A stretch of DNA of 35,703 bases from SIG701 sp045539595 (GTDB lineage: Bacteria > Bacillota > Clostridia > Oscillospirales > CAG-272): positions 1 to 35,703 of the forward strand of contig JAZQFQ010000082.1 of NCBI GenBank assembly GCA_045539595.1, read 5' to 3'. A program made the translations under genes and the position numbers. The notes beneath the pieces are model-generated. The model had not been told where the DNA came from. It worked only from the letters and a program-made list of their open reading frames with translations, and searched no databases. Of the stretch, positions 1-7,161 are shown piece by piece; position 1 is the first letter of the stretch, and the number at the start of each line of letters is the position of its first letter.

Positions 1-185
1 ATCTCATCGTTGATCTGTCTGCCATCCTCATAGTACTGAGTGCAGGCCTCGGTGCTGATAGTGAAGCCCTGGGGAACGGGGAGACCGATCTTGGTCATCT
101 CAGCCAGGTTTGCACCTTTACCGCCCAGAAGCTCACGCATGGTTGCGTCGCCCTCAGAAAAGAGGTACACATACTTCTTTGCCAT
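1..185 (-). CDS. ppdK: Pyruvate, phosphate dikinase, N-terminal fragment (runs off the left edge)
   Basis: The minus strand encodes the first 61 residues of pyruvate phosphate dikinase, the cytoplasmic enzyme that interconverts pyruvate + ATP + Pi with PEP + AMP + PPi and in anaerobic Clostridia usually works in the glycolytic direction. The protein opens MAKKYVYLFSEGDATMRELL and continues with GGKGANLAEMTKIGLPVPQG, the start of the nucleotide-binding PEP/pyruvate-binding domain. PEP synthase shares this fold but does not begin this way. A GGAGG lies 6 bases before the ATG. The remaining roughly 800 residues, including the phosphohistidine and PEP-binding domains, lie outside the window. Confidence 0.95.
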   Translation of the reverse strand, partial: MAKKYVYLFSEGDATMRELLGGKGANLAEMTKIGLPVPQGFTISTEACTQYYEDGRQINDE

Positions 186-260
186 AATATCCTCCAAAAA
201 AATATTTTCAAAATATCAATAAACCGTGTGCGGCGGAAACAAATACCAACCGCAAATTAT

Positions 261-269
261 ATTATAGCA
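261..269 (-). promoter_or_regulatory. Extended -10 promoter for ppdK
   Basis: On the minus strand the sequence TGCTATAAT is a consensus TATAAT preceded by the TGn extension, about 75 bases before the ppdK start codon. No good -35 hexamer is found at 16-18 bases, which is typical of extended -10 promoters. Confidence 0.5.
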
Positions 270-369
270 TATAATTGCCGCAATAGCCACAGTTTTTTGC
301 AAATTTTCAGTAAAATTTATCCTTTGTTCATCTTTTGTTTCTGTTCGTTTTGACAGAATCTGTCTGTTA

Positions 370-1632
370 TTATCCGTTTTCCGCCAAAACGTAGTCAAAT
401 GCGGCCATAATGCCCAGCCGGCCGCTCTCGTAGGTCAAACCGCCCTGCAGGAAAACGGTATACGGTGCGCGCAAAGGACCGTCGGCGGAAAGTTCAATGG
501 ATGCGCCGCCCACAAAGGCGCCCGCCGCCATGATCACAGGATCCGCGTAGCCGGGCATATCCCAGGGCTCCGGCACCACATGGGCATCCACGGGGGATGC
601 GGCCTGGATTCCCTGACAGAAGCGGCACAGCTTTTCCGGCGTCTTCAAAGATACGGTCTGGATGATATCGGAGCGGCGCTCAAAGGGACCGGGCAGCACG
701 TCAAATCCGGCTTTTTCAAACATATACGCCGCCAGATGGGCGGTCTTGATGGCCTGGGCCACCGTATGGGGAGCATAGAACAGTCCCCGGAGCATATTCC
801 GGTTCTGGCCCAGGGATGCGCCCGCGTCCAATCCCACGCCGGGACAGCACAGGCGGTTGCCCGCCAATTCCACAGCCCGCTTGGTGCCGCATATGTACCC
901 GCCGGTGTCGGCCATGCCGCCGCCGGGATTTTTGATCAGGGATCCGATGATCATATCCACGCCCACAGCGGTGGGCTCGGTGGCTTCGGTGAATTCGCCG
1001 TAGCAGTTATCCACCACAATGTAGGTATTCTCCCCGGTTCTCTCCCGCACGAAGCGGACGGCCTCGCCGATCTGGGCCACGGTCAGCGTGGGGCGGGCCA
1101 GATATCCCTTGGATCTCTGCAAAAAGACCACTTTTACCCGGTTGCCGTACTGCTTCAGGGCAGCATCGATGCCGGCGAAATCGAAGGATCCGTCGGGGGC
1201 GAAATCCACATCGTCGTAATCCACGCCGAAATCGGCGAGAGATCCGTCTCCGTTGGCGCCGTCCATGCCGATCACCTCACGGAGGGTATCGTAGGGCGCG
1301 CCGGTGATGGACAGCATCACATCACCCGGGCGAAGGAGAGCGAAAAGTCCGATGGTCAGGGCGTGGGTACCGCTGAGGATGGAGGGGCGCATGAATCCAG
1401 CCTCCGCGCCGAACACCTTGGCGGCGATCCGGTCGATGGCATCCCGTCCCATATCGCCGTAGCCGTAGCCGGTGGAGGCGGCAAACATACCCTCGCTGAC
1501 CCGCTCCTCCCGGAACACGTCCAGCACCCGCTCGGTGCCGAGACGGGCCGTTTCATCAATTTCGTCAAATATATCCCGCAGAGCAATCTCGGCCTCGCGG
1601 GCCATCTGGCGGGTGGTTTCACTGATCTGCAT
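370..1632 (-). CDS. Methionine gamma-lyase family protein (PLP-dependent, YnbB/'aluminium resistance' family)
   Basis: This 420-residue fold-type I PLP enzyme matches the Met_gamma_lyase/YnbB family found across Bacillota. Visible features are the Gly-rich cofactor region around TGYGYGDMGRDAID (about 55-68), SGTHALTIGLFALLRPGD, the acidic VDNCYGEF strand that holds the pyridine ring, and GSLIKNPGGG, whose Lys is the expected Schiff-base residue. The family was named after an aluminium-resistance phenotype and is annotated as C-S lyase-like, but its substrate is not established. Length is normal for the family. The ribosome binding site before the ATG is weak (CGGATG). It is monocistronic, with its own promoter at 1678-1706. 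Confidence 0.85.
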   Translation of the reverse strand: MQISETTRQMAREAEIALRDIFDEIDETARLGTERVLDVFREERVSEGMFAASTGYGYGDMGRDAIDRIAAKVFGAEAGFMRPSILSGTHALTIGLFALLRPGDVMLSITGAPYDTLREVIGMDGANGDGSLADFGVDYDDVDFAPDGSFDFAGIDAALKQYGNRVKVVFLQRSKGYLARPTLTVAQIGEAVRFVRERTGENTYIVVDNCYGEFTEATEPTAVGVDMIIGSLIKNPGGGMADTGGYICGTKRAVELAGNRLCCPGVGLDAGASLGQNRNMLRGLFYAPHTVAQAIKTAHLAAYMFEKAGFDVLPGPFERRSDIIQTVSLKTPEKLCRFCQGIQAASPVDAHVVPEPWDMPGYADPVIMAAGAFVGGASIELSADGPLRAPYTVFLQGGLTYESGRLGIMAAFDYVLAENG

Positions 1633-1677
1633 ACTGTTTCATCCGTTTCTGCATTCAAAATTTCAACATCATTCCTT

Positions 1678-1706
1678 ATTGTACCCGAAATCGCCGCCGC
1701 TGTAAA
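1678..1706 (-). promoter_or_regulatory. Sigma-A promoter of the methionine gamma-lyase family gene
   Basis: Minus-strand TTTACA and TACAAT are separated by exactly 17 bases. The -10 lies about 45 bases before the start codon. Confidence 0.7.
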
Positions 1707-1797
1707 GTTCTTTCGCTAAAAAAACGATTTTCCTGCCATAGAATCGGGGGAAATCCGCATACTAAAGACATCTCAGCAACAGAAAGGAGATGAAAGT

Positions 1798-2010
1798 ATG
1801 GCAAAAGACGATCCGACCATTCAGCCCACAGGGGATCTGCCCATCGGCTTCACCATGGCCCTGGCCCAGAACGGCCCGGCTATGATGGCTTTCGCGGGAC
1901 TGGACGAAGCGGCCCGACGGGAGATCGTGGCGCGGGCCCGCTCCGCCCGGAGCAAGTCCGATATGCGGGATATTGTTTCGTCCATCGGCGAAAACACGCA
2001 GATGCACTGA
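1798..2010 (+). CDS. Small conserved hypothetical protein (70 aa)
   Basis: A 70-residue soluble protein with a good ribosome binding site (AAAGGAGATGAAAGT before the ATG). It reads as a short N-terminal strand (GDLPIGFTMALAQN) followed by helices (AMMAFAGLDEAARREIVARA, then SKSDMRDIVSSI). I recognise the style 'PIGFxMALAxN ... A/F ... L ... (R/Q)xxIVxxA ... S..EM...V' from small uncharacterised proteins of Clostridia, but no function is known to me. It has no cysteines and no signal or membrane segment. It is a single gene between a divergent PLP enzyme and another small protein with its own promoter. Confidence 0.75.
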   Translation: MAKDDPTIQPTGDLPIGFTMALAQNGPAMMAFAGLDEAARREIVARARSARSKSDMRDIVSSIGENTQMH

Positions 2011-2045
2011 ATGTGGAAAATCGGGAATTTTTTCGCAAAACACCG

Positions 2046-2074
2046 TTGAAAATCCCCGATTCGTGTGATACAAT
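2046..2074 (+). promoter_or_regulatory. Sigma-A promoter of the 87-aa membrane protein gene
   Basis: TTGAAA and TACAAT are separated by 17 bases, and the -10 carries a TGn extension (TGATACAAT). The -35 lies inside the right arm of an imperfect inverted repeat (AATCGGGAATTTT / AAAATCCCCGATT, about 2019-2062). That repeat could act as an operator or as an attenuator-like end of the upstream gene. Confidence 0.7.
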
Positions 2075-2152
2075 GAACACAGAGGGGAGCCTTATCAGTA
2101 TCCCCAAAGTACCGGAATTTGATACAGCGCGGAGTGCGCGGAGGGAGAGAAT

Positions 2153-2416
2153 ATGAAACTGACGGATAACGGCGCGTGCCGCTGCATCGCGGAGAAGATC
2201 CAGGAATTCCGGCACGGAAACCGTCTGATGGTAAACGATGATGTGAATGTGACGATGACATTCTACCGCAAAAACGAGCCGGAGAAGCAGTGCGGCGTTG
2301 CCAAAATCAATGGCAGTCTGGACTTTTCGCTCTTTGATGCTGCCCTGTTTGCCGCCATCGGCATGATCGTGGCCAGCACGCTGTGCGCGATCAAGTCGTT
2401 TTTGCGGCGGATTTGA
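2153..2416 (+). CDS. Small membrane-anchored hypothetical protein (87 aa)
   Basis: An 87-residue protein with a strong GGAGGGAGAGAAT ribosome binding site. The first 55 residues are polar and carry a Cys-x-Cys (ACRC) near residue 10 and a lone Cys near 47. The C-terminal third contains one hydrophobic stretch (about 60-80, DAALFAAIGMIVASTLCAI) ending in the positive tail KSFLRRI, which predicts a tail-anchored protein with its N-terminal part in the cytoplasm. I do not recognise the family. The gene has its own promoter at 2046-2074 and ends directly before the terminator at 2426-2456. Confidence 0.7.
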   Translation: MKLTDNGACRCIAEKIQEFRHGNRLMVNDDVNVTMTFYRKNEPEKQCGVAKINGSLDFSLFDAALFAAIGMIVASTLCAIKSFLRRI

Positions 2417-2425
2417 AGAAAATAA

Positions 2426-2456
2426 AAAATGCCGGATTTCTCCGGCATTTTCTTTT
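2426..2456. terminator. Bidirectional Rho-independent terminator
   Basis: A perfect 11-bp stem (AAAATGCCGGA / TCCGGCATTTT) with a TTTC loop, flanked by an A-run on the left and a T-run on the right, sits between two convergent genes. It can terminate transcription from both sides. Confidence 0.9.
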
Positions 2457-2461
2457 TGGGA

Positions 2462-2737
2462 TTACGCCTCGGCTACAGGCTCCTCGAGGATATCGTCCTC
2501 TTCGCAGCAGCAGATGGGCTCGTCAAAGGTCAGGTCGTCCTCAAAGCAGTCCTCGTCGCAGTTCTCGCAGTCACCGCACTCAAAGGTAACGGTGAAGTAT
2601 TTCTTGAACAGCGTATAGAGAACAGCCAGGATCGCGCCGATAGCGGCGATAACGCCTACGGTGATCAGAACAACCTTCACTACGCTGGATTTCTTTTCTT
2701 CCGGTTTCTTAAACATATTGATCAAACCCCAATCCAT
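2462..2737 (-). CDS. Small membrane protein with Cys/Asp/Glu-rich tail (91 aa)
   Basis: The start at 2737 (MDWGLINMF...) is fixed by GGAGG 7 bases upstream and by the promoter: the longer reading frame's ATG at 2785 lies within the -10 box and cannot be translated from this transcript. The protein has a short basic N-terminus (FKKPEEKKSS), one transmembrane helix (about 19-41, VVKVVLITVGVIAAIGAILA), KK after the helix, then an acidic tail with seven cysteines (CGDCENCDEDC and CCC) and about 18 Asp/Glu. The paired cysteines and carboxylates suggest metal binding or disulfide formation, but I know of no characterised relative. The side of the membrane on which the tail lies is uncertain because both flanks of the helix are basic. 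Confidence 0.75.
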   Translation of the reverse strand: MDWGLINMFKKPEEKKSSVVKVVLITVGVIAAIGAILAVLYTLFKKYFTVTFECGDCENCDEDCFEDDLTFDEPICCCEEDDILEEPVAEA

Positions 2738-2783
2738 TTGAATTTCCTCCGTGGATATGATTTCAGAGTATGTCTCCGTTTTC

Positions 2784-2812
2784 ATTATAGCAACTCTTTT
2801 TGTCCAATGCAA
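2784..2812 (-). promoter_or_regulatory. Sigma-A promoter of the Cys-rich small membrane protein
   Basis: Minus-strand TTGCAT and TATAAT are separated by 17 bases, with an extended -10 (TGCTATAAT). The expected transcription start is about 2777, giving a leader of about 40 bases with GGAGG just before the chosen start codon. Confidence 0.8.
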
Positions 2813-2889
2813 GAGATAGTATGATATTTTTTGTGAATTTTTATGCTGTGCGCCGGCGGAAAAATCCTCGGTCATTCCGCGTTTCTGTG

Positions 2890-2918
2890 TTGATTTTGCC
2901 GGGATTGTGCCGTATAAT
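2890..2918 (+). promoter_or_regulatory. Sigma-A promoter of the nrdG-rbsK-ruvX-pepC operon
   Basis: TTGATT and TATAAT are separated by 17 bases, and the -10 is 45 bases before the nrdG start codon. Confidence 0.8.
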
Positions 2919-2962
2919 ATAAATAGTACACAAAAAATGATGGAAAATCGGAGAAATCACCC

Positions 2963-3544
2963 ATGCTGCACGCCCCACGCCGCGCCTTTGTAAACGAATA
3001 TACGCCCCGGGATCTGCCGATCCGTCTGCACGGCGCGGTCCGCGAATCCATCGTGGACGGGCCCCGTCTGCGGTTCGTGATCTTCGTGCAGGGGTGCCCC
3101 CACCACTGCCCCGGCTGTCACAATCCCGCCTCCCACGATCCCGCGGGAGGATACGTTTCCTCCACCGCCCGCCTGTGGGCGGCGATACGGGAGAATCCCC
3201 TGCTCCGCGGGGTTACGTTCTCCGGCGGTGAGCCCTTTTTGTGGGGGGAGGAGCTGTACGAGATCGGCCGGGCCGCCCACGAGGCCGGGCTGGACGTGAT
3301 GACGTACTCCGGCTACACCTATGAAACGCTTTTGGAGCGGGCCAAGAACGAGGAGAGTGTGCAAAAACTCCTTACCGTGACGGATTATCTGGTGGACGGG
3401 CCCTTTATTCTGGCCCAGCGGGATCTGACGCTGAAATTCCGCGGCAGCCGCAACCAGCGGATTCTGGACGTACGGTGCTATCCCAATTCCGACAACGCCC
3501 GCATAATCGCCGGGCCCGAGATAACGGGCGAGCCCGTTTTCTGA
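2963..3544 (+). CDS. nrdG: Anaerobic ribonucleoside-triphosphate reductase activating protein (radical SAM)
   Basis: A 193-residue radical SAM enzyme. The motif GCPHHCPGCHNP (about 49-60) gives the Cx3Cx2C set of [4Fe-4S] ligands, and FSGGEPF is the SAM-binding GGE motif. Short length, the RLRFVIFVQGC lead-in and the LVDGPF strand place it in the NrdG group, which makes the glycyl radical on the class III reductase NrdD for dNTP synthesis without oxygen. No nrdD is in the window, so the partner must lie elsewhere; it could alternatively activate another glycyl-radical protein. The ribosome binding site (CGGAGAA) is modest. It is the first gene of a four-gene operon. Confidence 0.88.
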   Translation: MLHAPRRAFVNEYTPRDLPIRLHGAVRESIVDGPRLRFVIFVQGCPHHCPGCHNPASHDPAGGYVSSTARLWAAIRENPLLRGVTFSGGEPFLWGEELYEIGRAAHEAGLDVMTYSGYTYETLLERAKNEESVQKLLTVTDYLVDGPFILAQRDLTLKFRGSRNQRILDVRCYPNSDNARIIAGPEITGEPVF

Positions 3545-3580
3545 CGTATTGACACATCGAATATACAGGAGGTACTTAGT

Positions 3581-4513
3581 ATGAAGAAACGCATCCTTGT
3601 GGTCAGTTCCGCCAATCTGGATTTTGTGCAGAGAATGCGCCGGGTACCCCGGGCCGGGGAAACCGTAACGGAATCCGCCACATACAGTTATGTTCCCGGC
3701 GGCAAGGGCGCCAACAGCGCCGTCACCTTCGCCCGTCTGGGCGATGACTGCGTATTCTGCACCCGGCTGGGCGCAGATGCCAACGGAAACCGCCTGCTTT
3801 CCGTATACGAAAAAGAAGGCATCGACACCCGCTTCATCCTGCGGGATAAAAAAGTACCCACCGGTCTTGCCTCCATTCTGGTGGAGGAGGACGGTGCCAA
3901 CCGCATCATTGTATATCCCGGCGCCAACAACGCCATCACCGTTCCGGATGTGGAGGACGCGCTGACCTGCTATCCCGACGCGGTGTATCTCCAGTTTGAG
4001 ATTCCGGACAAGGCCACTCTGGCCGCCGCCCGATTTGCCCATGAGAAAAACATCCCCGTATTTGTGGATGCCGGCCCCGCCCGGGCGGATTTTCCGCTTT
4101 CGGAATTGGGACGGATGGAGATCTTCTCCCCCAACGAAACGGAAGCAAAGGTGTACACGGGCATTGATCCCAACGGAGCGGATAACTGCCTGCGGGCCGC
4201 CATCAAGCTGTCCACCATGGTGGATGCGAAATACATCGTCATCAAGATCGGCTCCCGCGGTGCGTTCATCTACGACGGCAAGTATTACCACATCGTGCCC
4301 GCCATCTCCGTGCCCGCCGTGGACACCACCGCCGCCGGTGATACCTTCACCGCCGCACTGACCCATTTCTATATGCAGGGCATGGACATCGAGCGCGCCA
4401 CCTATCTGGCCAACTGCGCCGCCGCCATCGGCGTGTCCCGGGAGGGCGCCTACACATCGATTCCCACGCTGAAGGAAGTGCTGGCATTCGCCGAGGAGCA
4501 TCCCCAGCGCTGA
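3581..4513 (+). CDS. rbsK: Ribokinase (PfkB family)
   Basis: A 310-residue cytosolic PfkB-family sugar kinase closest in pattern to ribokinase, which makes ribose 5-phosphate from ribose and ATP. Visible are the substrate-binding YVPGGKGANSAVTFARLG (about 38-55), the NETEAKVYTG region, and the signature DTTAAGDTF near residue 247, with the catalytic Asp and anion-hole Gly residues. A strong AGGAGGT precedes the ATG. It follows nrdG by 36 bases with no ribose transporter nearby, so it may salvage ribose from nucleoside turnover. Another sugar or nucleoside specificity within the family cannot be excluded. Confidence 0.88.
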   Translation: MKKRILVVSSANLDFVQRMRRVPRAGETVTESATYSYVPGGKGANSAVTFARLGDDCVFCTRLGADANGNRLLSVYEKEGIDTRFILRDKKVPTGLASILVEEDGANRIIVYPGANNAITVPDVEDALTCYPDAVYLQFEIPDKATLAAARFAHEKNIPVFVDAGPARADFPLSELGRMEIFSPNETEAKVYTGIDPNGADNCLRAAIKLSTMVDAKYIVIKIGSRGAFIYDGKYYHIVPAISVPAVDTTAAGDTFTAALTHFYMQGMDIERATYLANCAAAIGVSREGAYTSIPTLKEVLAFAEEHPQR

Positions 4514-4529
4514 GCAGTAAGGAGAAACT

Positions 4530-4955
4530 ATGAAAGAAAAATATCTGGGCGTGGATTTCGGGGACGCCCGCACGGGCCTGGCTTTGTCTGAGCCCACCGG
4601 ACTTCTGGCCGTAGGGGCGGGATGCATCCGCTGCGGCAATCTGCGCAAGACCGCCGAGCAGACCGCCGCCTTTGCCAAGGAGCAGGGGGTGGCGAAGATC
4701 ATCATCGGCAAGCCCCTCAACATGAACGGCACCGAGGGCCCCCGCTGTGAGCGGGTCCGTGCCTTCGCCGATATCGTTGCCCAGGAGTCGGGGATTCCCG
4801 TGGAATTGTTCGACGAGCGGCTCACCACCGTATCCGCCCACCGGTTTCTGTCCGACACCGGCGTCAGCGGCAAAAAGCGGAAGAATTCCGTGGACGAGTT
4901 ATCCGCCACGCTGATTCTGCAGGATTACCTGGACCGCATCCGCAACAAATCGTAA
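4530..4955 (+). CDS. ruvX: Putative pre-16S rRNA nuclease / Holliday junction resolvase RuvX (YqgF)
   Basis: A 141-residue RNase H-fold protein of the YqgF/RuvX family, which matures the 5' end of 16S rRNA and has also been assigned junction resolvase activity. The N-terminal LGVDFGDARTGLALS carries the first catalytic Asp, IIIGKPLNMNGTEG is the family's GLPxxMdGs-like loop, DERLTTVSA carries the central acidic residue, and SVDELSATLILQDYL ends with the last conserved Asp. Length is normal. It begins 16 bases after rbsK with an AAGGAG ribosome binding site, so it is co-transcribed. Confidence 0.93.
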   Translation: MKEKYLGVDFGDARTGLALSEPTGLLAVGAGCIRCGNLRKTAEQTAAFAKEQGVAKIIIGKPLNMNGTEGPRCERVRAFADIVAQESGIPVELFDERLTTVSAHRFLSDTGVSGKKRKNSVDELSATLILQDYLDRIRNKS

Positions 4956-4979
4956 AATTATATTACAGGAGATACCGTT

Positions 4980-6323
4980 ATGCGAAACAACGCCATCGAC
5001 ATCAAAAAAGAAGATCTTCTCCGCTATGAGGAAGCCTACGTCGGCGATCCCATCCGCCGGGTGATGACGGGCGCCTTCTCCAAGGCAAACATGAACGATC
5101 TGGCCTTTGATCCCGTATCCGCCCGAAAAATGCAGTTCAAGTTCTCCGTGGACGTAAAGACCATGGCCGCCACCAATCAGAAGCAGAGCGGCCGCTGCTG
5201 GATCTTTGCCGCCACCAACGTGCTCCGCGAGATCGTGGCGAAGGAATTGAATCTGGATTCCTTTGAGCTTTCCCAGAGTTATCTGGCCTTTTGGGATAAG
5301 TTCGAGCGGGTGAATTACTATCTGGAAAGCATTCTGGACACGGCCCATCTGCCCGCCGATGACCGCACCGTTTCCTACATCGTGGGCACCGGTGTCCACG
5401 ACGGCGGTCAGTGGGATATGTTCGTGAACATCGTAAACAAGTACGGCATCGTACCCAAGGACGCTATGCCCGAGACCCAGCAGACCTCCGCCACCGGCAC
5501 TCTGAATATGCTTCTGAACCGGTATCTGCGCCGCTGCACACCCATTCTGCGGAAGCTGGTGCAGGATGGAGCCGATGAGGAAACCATCCGCGCGGAGAAG
5601 GATGCCATGCTGGCCAAATGCTACGCGTTTCTGGTATCCTGCTACGGCACAATTCCGGAAACCTTCGATTTCGAATACGTGGACAAGGACAAGAACTACC
5701 ACATCGAAGAGGGATACACCCCCCACTCCTTCTATGAGAAATTCATCGGCGACCGCCTGAAGGATTATGTGAGCATCATCCACGCGCCGACGGCCGACAA
5801 GCCCTTCGGCAAGATGTACACCGTGGCCTATCTGGGCAACGTGATCGGCGGGGCGGATGTGGCCTATCTGAATCTGGATATGGACGATTTTGAGGCGGCA
5901 GTGCTGGCTCAGCTGAAGGACGGGGAGATCGTTTGGTTCGGCTCCGACTGCGGCAAGTACGGCGAGGGCACCAAGAAGCAGTGGGACGACGCCAGTTACA
6001 ATTATGAGCTGATCTCCGGTCTGGACATCGACATGACCAAGGCGGATATGCTGGACTATCACGTGAGCCAGATGAATCACGCCATGGTGATCACCGGCGT
6101 GAATCTGACGCCCGCCGGCGTGCCGGATCGCTGGAAGATTGAAAACAGCTGGGGCTCCGACGGTGCCAACGGCGGTTATCATATCGCATCGGAAAGCTGG
6201 TTCCGCAAGTTTGTATACCAGGCTGTGGTACATAAGAAGCACCTGGGCGACAAGGCGGCGATTCTGGACGAAGAACCTATCGTTCTGAATCCCTGGGATC
6301 CCATGGGCAGCCTGGCGGATTGA
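4980..6323 (+). CDS. pepC: Aminopeptidase C / bleomycin hydrolase (papain family C1B)
   Basis: A 447-residue cytosolic cysteine aminopeptidase of the bleomycin hydrolase type, normally a hexamer with an inward-facing active site that trims peptides to amino acids. The catalytic triad is visible: Cys73 in NQKQSGRCWIFA, His367 in QMNHAMVITGV and Asn389 in IENSWG. The oxyanion Gln is Gln67. The C-terminal end (WDPMGSLAD) matches the family's short tail that reaches into the active site. The ribosome binding site is AGGAGATACCGTT. It is the last gene of the operon, 24 bases after ruvX and before the terminator at 6416-6448. Confidence 0.95.
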   Translation: MRNNAIDIKKEDLLRYEEAYVGDPIRRVMTGAFSKANMNDLAFDPVSARKMQFKFSVDVKTMAATNQKQSGRCWIFAATNVLREIVAKELNLDSFELSQSYLAFWDKFERVNYYLESILDTAHLPADDRTVSYIVGTGVHDGGQWDMFVNIVNKYGIVPKDAMPETQQTSATGTLNMLLNRYLRRCTPILRKLVQDGADEETIRAEKDAMLAKCYAFLVSCYGTIPETFDFEYVDKDKNYHIEEGYTPHSFYEKFIGDRLKDYVSIIHAPTADKPFGKMYTVAYLGNVIGGADVAYLNLDMDDFEAAVLAQLKDGEIVWFGSDCGKYGEGTKKQWDDASYNYELISGLDIDMTKADMLDYHVSQMNHAMVITGVNLTPAGVPDRWKIENSWGSDGANGGYHIASESWFRKFVYQAVVHKKHLGDKAAILDEEPIVLNPWDPMGSLAD

Positions 6324-6339
6324 TTGGACAAGAAAACGC

Positions 6340-6367
6340 GGGAGGAATTTTTGAAAAAAGTCCTCCC
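6340..6367 (+). other. Stem-loop in the pepC 3' untranslated region
   Basis: GGGAGGA pairs with TCCTCCC, and an inner TTTTT/AAAAA extends the stem to 12 pairs with one mismatch. It lacks a following T-run, so it is more likely a transcript-stabilising or processing hairpin than a terminator. Confidence 0.5.
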
Positions 6368-6415
6368 ACACCCACCAAAAAAACTTGAAGCGGTTTTTGG
6401 ATATATTGGGAAGCG

Positions 6416-6448
6416 AAACCCTCCCGTACATGGGAGGGTTTGTTTTGT
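6416..6448 (+). terminator. Rho-independent terminator of the nrdG-pepC operon
   Basis: A perfect 10-bp stem (AAACCCTCCC / GGGAGGGTTT) with a 6-base loop is followed by TGTTTTGTTTG. Confidence 0.85.
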
Positions 6449-6482
6449 TTGCATTGGTTTTTATTTGCTTGTTGGCCGCTTC

Positions 6483-6528
6483 ATTTTAAAAAACATACGC
6501 GAAAAAGGATCCCCTTCTCCGCGTATGT
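6483..6528 (-). terminator. Terminator downstream of the mazF-type gene
   Basis: On the minus strand ACATACGCG and CGCGTATGT form a 9-bp outer stem, and the inner GAGAAGG / CCTTTTTC can continue it. A TTTTTT run follows immediately. The plus-strand side is also T-rich, so it may work both ways. Confidence 0.75.
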
Positions 6529-6533
6529 ATTTT

Positions 6534-6905
6534 TTATCGGATCTGGTTCTCTGCGCCCGGCGGAAGCAGGCCGAAACTGATGCCTATGGCATCGTTGACC
6601 GCGCCCATCATATCCTCATCCAGATGCCCCATCTTTTCCCGCAGCCGTTTTTTATCAATGGTGCGTATCTGCTCCAGCAGTACCACAGAATCCCGGGACA
6701 ATCCGACCTGGTCGGCATGGATATCAATATGAGTCGGCAGGTTCGTTTTGCCTACTTTGCTGGGGATCGCGGCCGCGATCACCGTCGGGCTGTATCGGTT
6801 TCCCACATCGTTCTGCACAATCAGAACCGGTCGGAGACCGCCCTGCTCACTGCCGATGACAGGACTGAGGTCTGCGTAATAAATATCTCCGCGCTTGATA
6901 CTCAC
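6534..6905 (-). CDS. mazF: Type II toxin endoribonuclease, MazF/PemK family
   Basis: A 123-residue protein of the MazF/PemK (NdoA) family, sequence-specific mRNA interferases. It begins SIKRGDIYYADLSPVIGSEQ and has GLRPVLIVQND (the catalytic-loop Arg), SPTVIAAAIPSK (conserved Thr) and the C-terminal LLEQIRTIDKKRL signature, all intact. I chose the GTG at 6905, with GGAG 10 bases upstream, because the conserved domain begins there; the frame stays open to 7109, so up to 68 more residues are possible (an ATG at 7055 gives 50 more). No antitoxin gene precedes it, unlike mazEF or ndoAI-ndoA. It is transcribed alone and ends at the terminator at 6483-6528. Confidence 0.87.
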   Translation of the reverse strand: MSIKRGDIYYADLSPVIGSEQGGLRPVLIVQNDVGNRYSPTVIAAAIPSKVGKTNLPTHIDIHADQVGLSRDSVVLLEQIRTIDKKRLREKMGHLDEDMMGAVNDAIGISFGLLPPGAENQIR

Positions 6906-7042
6906 GCTATCACACTCCGTTTTGGTATACTTCCCGCGGCGAGTGCCGCCCTTGTGGATATAGTATTTTCCGCCCGCCCCGCTTTTAGTCACGGCAGACA
7001 AAAAATCCTCACTCCCCGCACTGTCAGTATATTCGACACCGC

Positions 7043-7066
7043 CCCGATCCGCCATTGCGGATCGGG
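7043..7066. repeat. Perfect 10-bp palindrome between mazF and the SPFH gene
   Basis: CCCGATCCGC and GCGGATCGGG form a perfect 10-bp inverted repeat with a CATT loop. It lies 35 bases before the SPFH promoter and upstream of mazF. It has no T-run, so an operator or mRNA hairpin is more likely than a terminator. Confidence 0.6.
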
Positions 7067-7100
7067 ATTGTAAATAAAATGTAAATCCCCCGGGAATATC

Positions 7101-7129
7101 TTGCGCCACCGGATTCTTTGTGATATCAT
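7101..7129 (+). promoter_or_regulatory. Promoter of the SPFH-RHH gene pair
   Basis: TTGCGC and TATCAT are separated by 17 bases with a TGn-extended -10 (TGATATCAT), 32 bases before the start codon. Confidence 0.65.
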
Positions 7130-7161
7130 AATAATATCAAATACACCAAAGGAGTGGTATT

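Noticed and set aside
580..1719. Long plus-strand open frame opposite the methionine gamma-lyase family gene
   Set aside because: It is a shadow caused by GC-rich codon bias. The product is Gly/His-rich low-complexity without family motifs, and the opposite strand encodes a clear PLP enzyme.
3549..3580. TTGACA before rbsK as a separate promoter
   Set aside because: No -10 hexamer occurs at a workable distance, and the rbsK ribosome binding site falls where it should be.
2957..4909. 650-codon minus-strand open frame opposite nrdG, rbsK and ruvX
   Set aside because: It spans three recognised forward genes, has no family signature and has no ribosome binding site.
6324..7073. 249-residue plus-strand frame after pepC
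   Set aside because: It runs through two terminators and the antisense of mazF and starts with TTG without a ribosome binding site.
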